From: Symbiodinium microadriaticum
Taxonomy: Eukaryota > Sar > Dinophyceae > Suessiales > Symbiodiniaceae
Assembly: GCA_001939145.1 (NCBI GenBank)
Contig: LSRX01000368.1
Location: 473,066-537,065, forward strand
Length of the DNA: 64,000 bases
Direction: 5' to 3'
The position numbers were made by a program, and so were the translations under genes. A model generated the notes under the pieces. That model was given only the letters and a program-made list of their open reading frames with translations. It ran no database searches and was not told the DNA's origin. Shown in pieces: positions 62,397-64,000 of the stretch (position 1 is its first letter; every line of letters begins with the position of its first letter).

Positions 62397-63060
62397 ATAT
62401 ATATATAACACGAGATGTATCTACTGCTACCCTAAGCAAACCCAGACAGAGAAAAGGGTGCCAACCAGAAAAGGCTGGAGCTGAGCCATGGCTTTTAGGG
62501 ATCACACAGAGATGAGAAGAGGTACTCCAGGTAAGGATTTAGGGGCGTAGTGGTTTAAGTTTAGGCTTCCATGAAAAGAGGGTTTCGCCCCAGGGCTGTT
62601 TTATGAGGGTGCAAAACCCCTCCTGGTCCAAGTCCAGGGCCGTCTCCGCAGATTCATCGATGGGATCAGACACGCTGCCTGTCCTCCTGTCTGAAAGCCG
62701 GCGTAGAAGGAACCCTAAACCCTGAAACCCCAACCCTCAAAACCCCCGAAGCCTAAGAAACCCTAAGCATTGCCAAGAGGAGCAGAGGGGCTCAGGATTC
62801 AGTGTTGTTTGGCGAGGCTTTATCCGCCTTTTGAACCTCCATGTGGACCTGCTTTCCTGCAGCAACGTCTCTGTGTGTGTGTGTGTGTGTTGAAGTATTG
62901 ACAAGACAACTCCAAACTCCACACCTCCCAAGACTAAGACACCCCAACCACTGCAGTAAACACGCCCGTCCCCAGAAGAAAAGGCCCAGAAGGATACTTT
63001 TGTTTTGGGGCCGTCGGCAGCTTCTTCGGGTCGAAGTGATTCATGTTTAGAGGCTCCATG
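62340..63060. other. Microsatellites and unassigned sequence
   Basis: TA/GT repeat at 62359-62408 and (GT)n at 62872-62892. No supported gene. Confidence 0.5.
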
Positions 63061-63070
63061 GGCCCTATGA

Positions 63071-63150
63071 GGTTTAGGGGTTGGGGTTTGGGGGTTTAGG
63101 GGTTTAGGGGTTTAGGGGTTTAGGGTTTAGGGTTAGGGTTTAGGGTTTAT
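63071..63150 (+). repeat. TTTAGGG/TTTAGGGG array
   Basis: G-strand units. Confidence 0.9.
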
Positions 63151-63269
63151 ATGAGGTTTCATAGAGAGGTGGGAGGGTCTTCTAGGGGGGAGGGGTCTAA
63201 GGGCAGTTTCACAAGGGGCTCTCGGCCTAAAAGCAGTTTTCTGATGATGAATTGACCGTCCGTGGCACC

Positions 63270-63655
63270 GAACCCTAAAGTTTAGGGTTTAAAACCCCTT
63301 AAACTTGCTGACCCTTATAGATCCCTGGATGGAGCCCTTAAAGCCTAGAACCCTAATAACCCTTATCGAACCCCAAAACCCCTTAAACCCGGAAAACCCT
63401 AAGCCCAAAACCGTACAAACCCAACACCCTAAAAGCCCCAAAAGCCCGGGGCCCTAAACCCCAAACGCCCAAACACCCTAAACACCCCCCAAAGCCCTGA
63501 ACCCCAAATGCCCAATTTAAGGGTGTAGGGTTTAGGGTGTCGAATTTAGGGTCTAGGCTGTAGGGTTTAGCGTTAAGGGTTGTAGGGTCTAGGGTTTAGG
63601 GTTTGGGGTTTAGGGTTTGGGGTGAAGGCCTCTTAGGGTGTAGAGTTTAGGGTTT
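63270..63655. repeat. Degenerate telomere-like tract, C-strand then G-strand
   Basis: CCCTAAA-type motifs dominate to 63.52 kb and TTTAGGG-type after it, with no GC-rich core between. The last 340 bp of the window hold only a minus frame (63712-63990) that I cannot assign. Confidence 0.85.
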
Positions 63656-64000
63656 AAGGCAAGTTCCCGAGACCAGCCTTTCAAGTGGTATAGCAGGGTC
63701 CCCTCAAAGTGCTACTGTAGGGTTCTAGAGTGGGTTGCCTTTAAGCAACTTAAATTGGACTCAAGCTTCGGGTACAAGATCGTATCACTATCATGCAGCA
63801 GATGTTTATAAAGAATAGCAACTGGTGGATAGTTTGGGTTAGAGTTCTGGGTGGAAGTTAGTTTAAGCCCCGCTAATAAGCCCGCCACCCCGGAAATCAA
63901 AGTCAACACAGACCCCGAAACCAGAGAAACATCCAACCTCGAACCTGCAACAACGCCGACACCCGGCCAAAGATCCTTGAACCTTTGCACCCCATTGGCC

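Noticed and set aside
1..64000. Chromosome end (true telomere)
   Set aside because: Telomere-like tracts are short, degenerate and switch orientation throughout; no terminal array is present.
1..64000. CRISPR array, spliced-leader gene, rRNA or snRNA
   Set aside because: No regularly spaced direct repeats with unique spacers. I looked for the dinoflagellate leader core and for conserved rRNA words by eye and found none.

Overview
This window looks like nuclear DNA from a eukaryote with the plant-type telomere repeat (TTTAGGG / CCCTAAA). An alveolate alga is the best fit: a dinoflagellate first, a chromerid second. The evidence is the saturation with degenerate telomere-like repeats, very short exon-like pieces spread over long introns, likely GC donors beside GT donors, and short inverted-repeat elements that behave like introners. 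This is inference. I see no rRNA, tRNA, spliced-leader motif, CRISPR array or bacterial operon, and no protein family I can name with confidence. Four assembly gaps (N) are present.

Layout. From 1 to about 30 kb, tracts of CCCTAAA and TTTAGGG in both orientations alternate with GC-rich pieces of 50-120 bp. Many of these pieces are open in a plus-strand frame and lie next to splice-like signals, so I annotate them as candidate mini-exons. An island at 30.85-33.55 kb has almost no telomere-like repeats. It holds the best minus-strand coding sequence (a probably secreted protein at 31 kb) and a small charged protein broken by a frameshift. Repeat-rich sequence returns from 33.6 to 43 kb. A second repeat-poor stretch at 43.5-48.2 kb holds several plus-strand exons and an AT-rich tract. 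From 48 to 64 kb more plus-strand exons appear, including two convincing two-exon reconstructions at 54.18-54.52 kb and 62.05-62.33 kb.

Main result. At least three families of elements about 80-100 bp long (A, B and I here) have terminal inverted repeats that contain, or abut, a 5' splice site (GT or GC) and a 3' splice site (AG). When I remove them by hand as introns, the coding-like sequence on both sides joins in frame (62112-62212, 49621-49707, 45110-45196, 50701-50786, 27832-27924, 38245-38338). This is what introners, the transposons that create introns and are known from dinoflagellates, should look like. Further families (C to H) carry the same inverted-repeat form without clear splice signals. 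In several copies a telomere-like tract sits inside the element, which suggests that telomere repeats are added at breaks.

Limits. Frames of 20-40 codons are often open by chance when six frames are available, so most mini-exon calls are hypotheses. The calls I trust most rest on an open frame, a splice signal at both ends and a preserved reading phase together.
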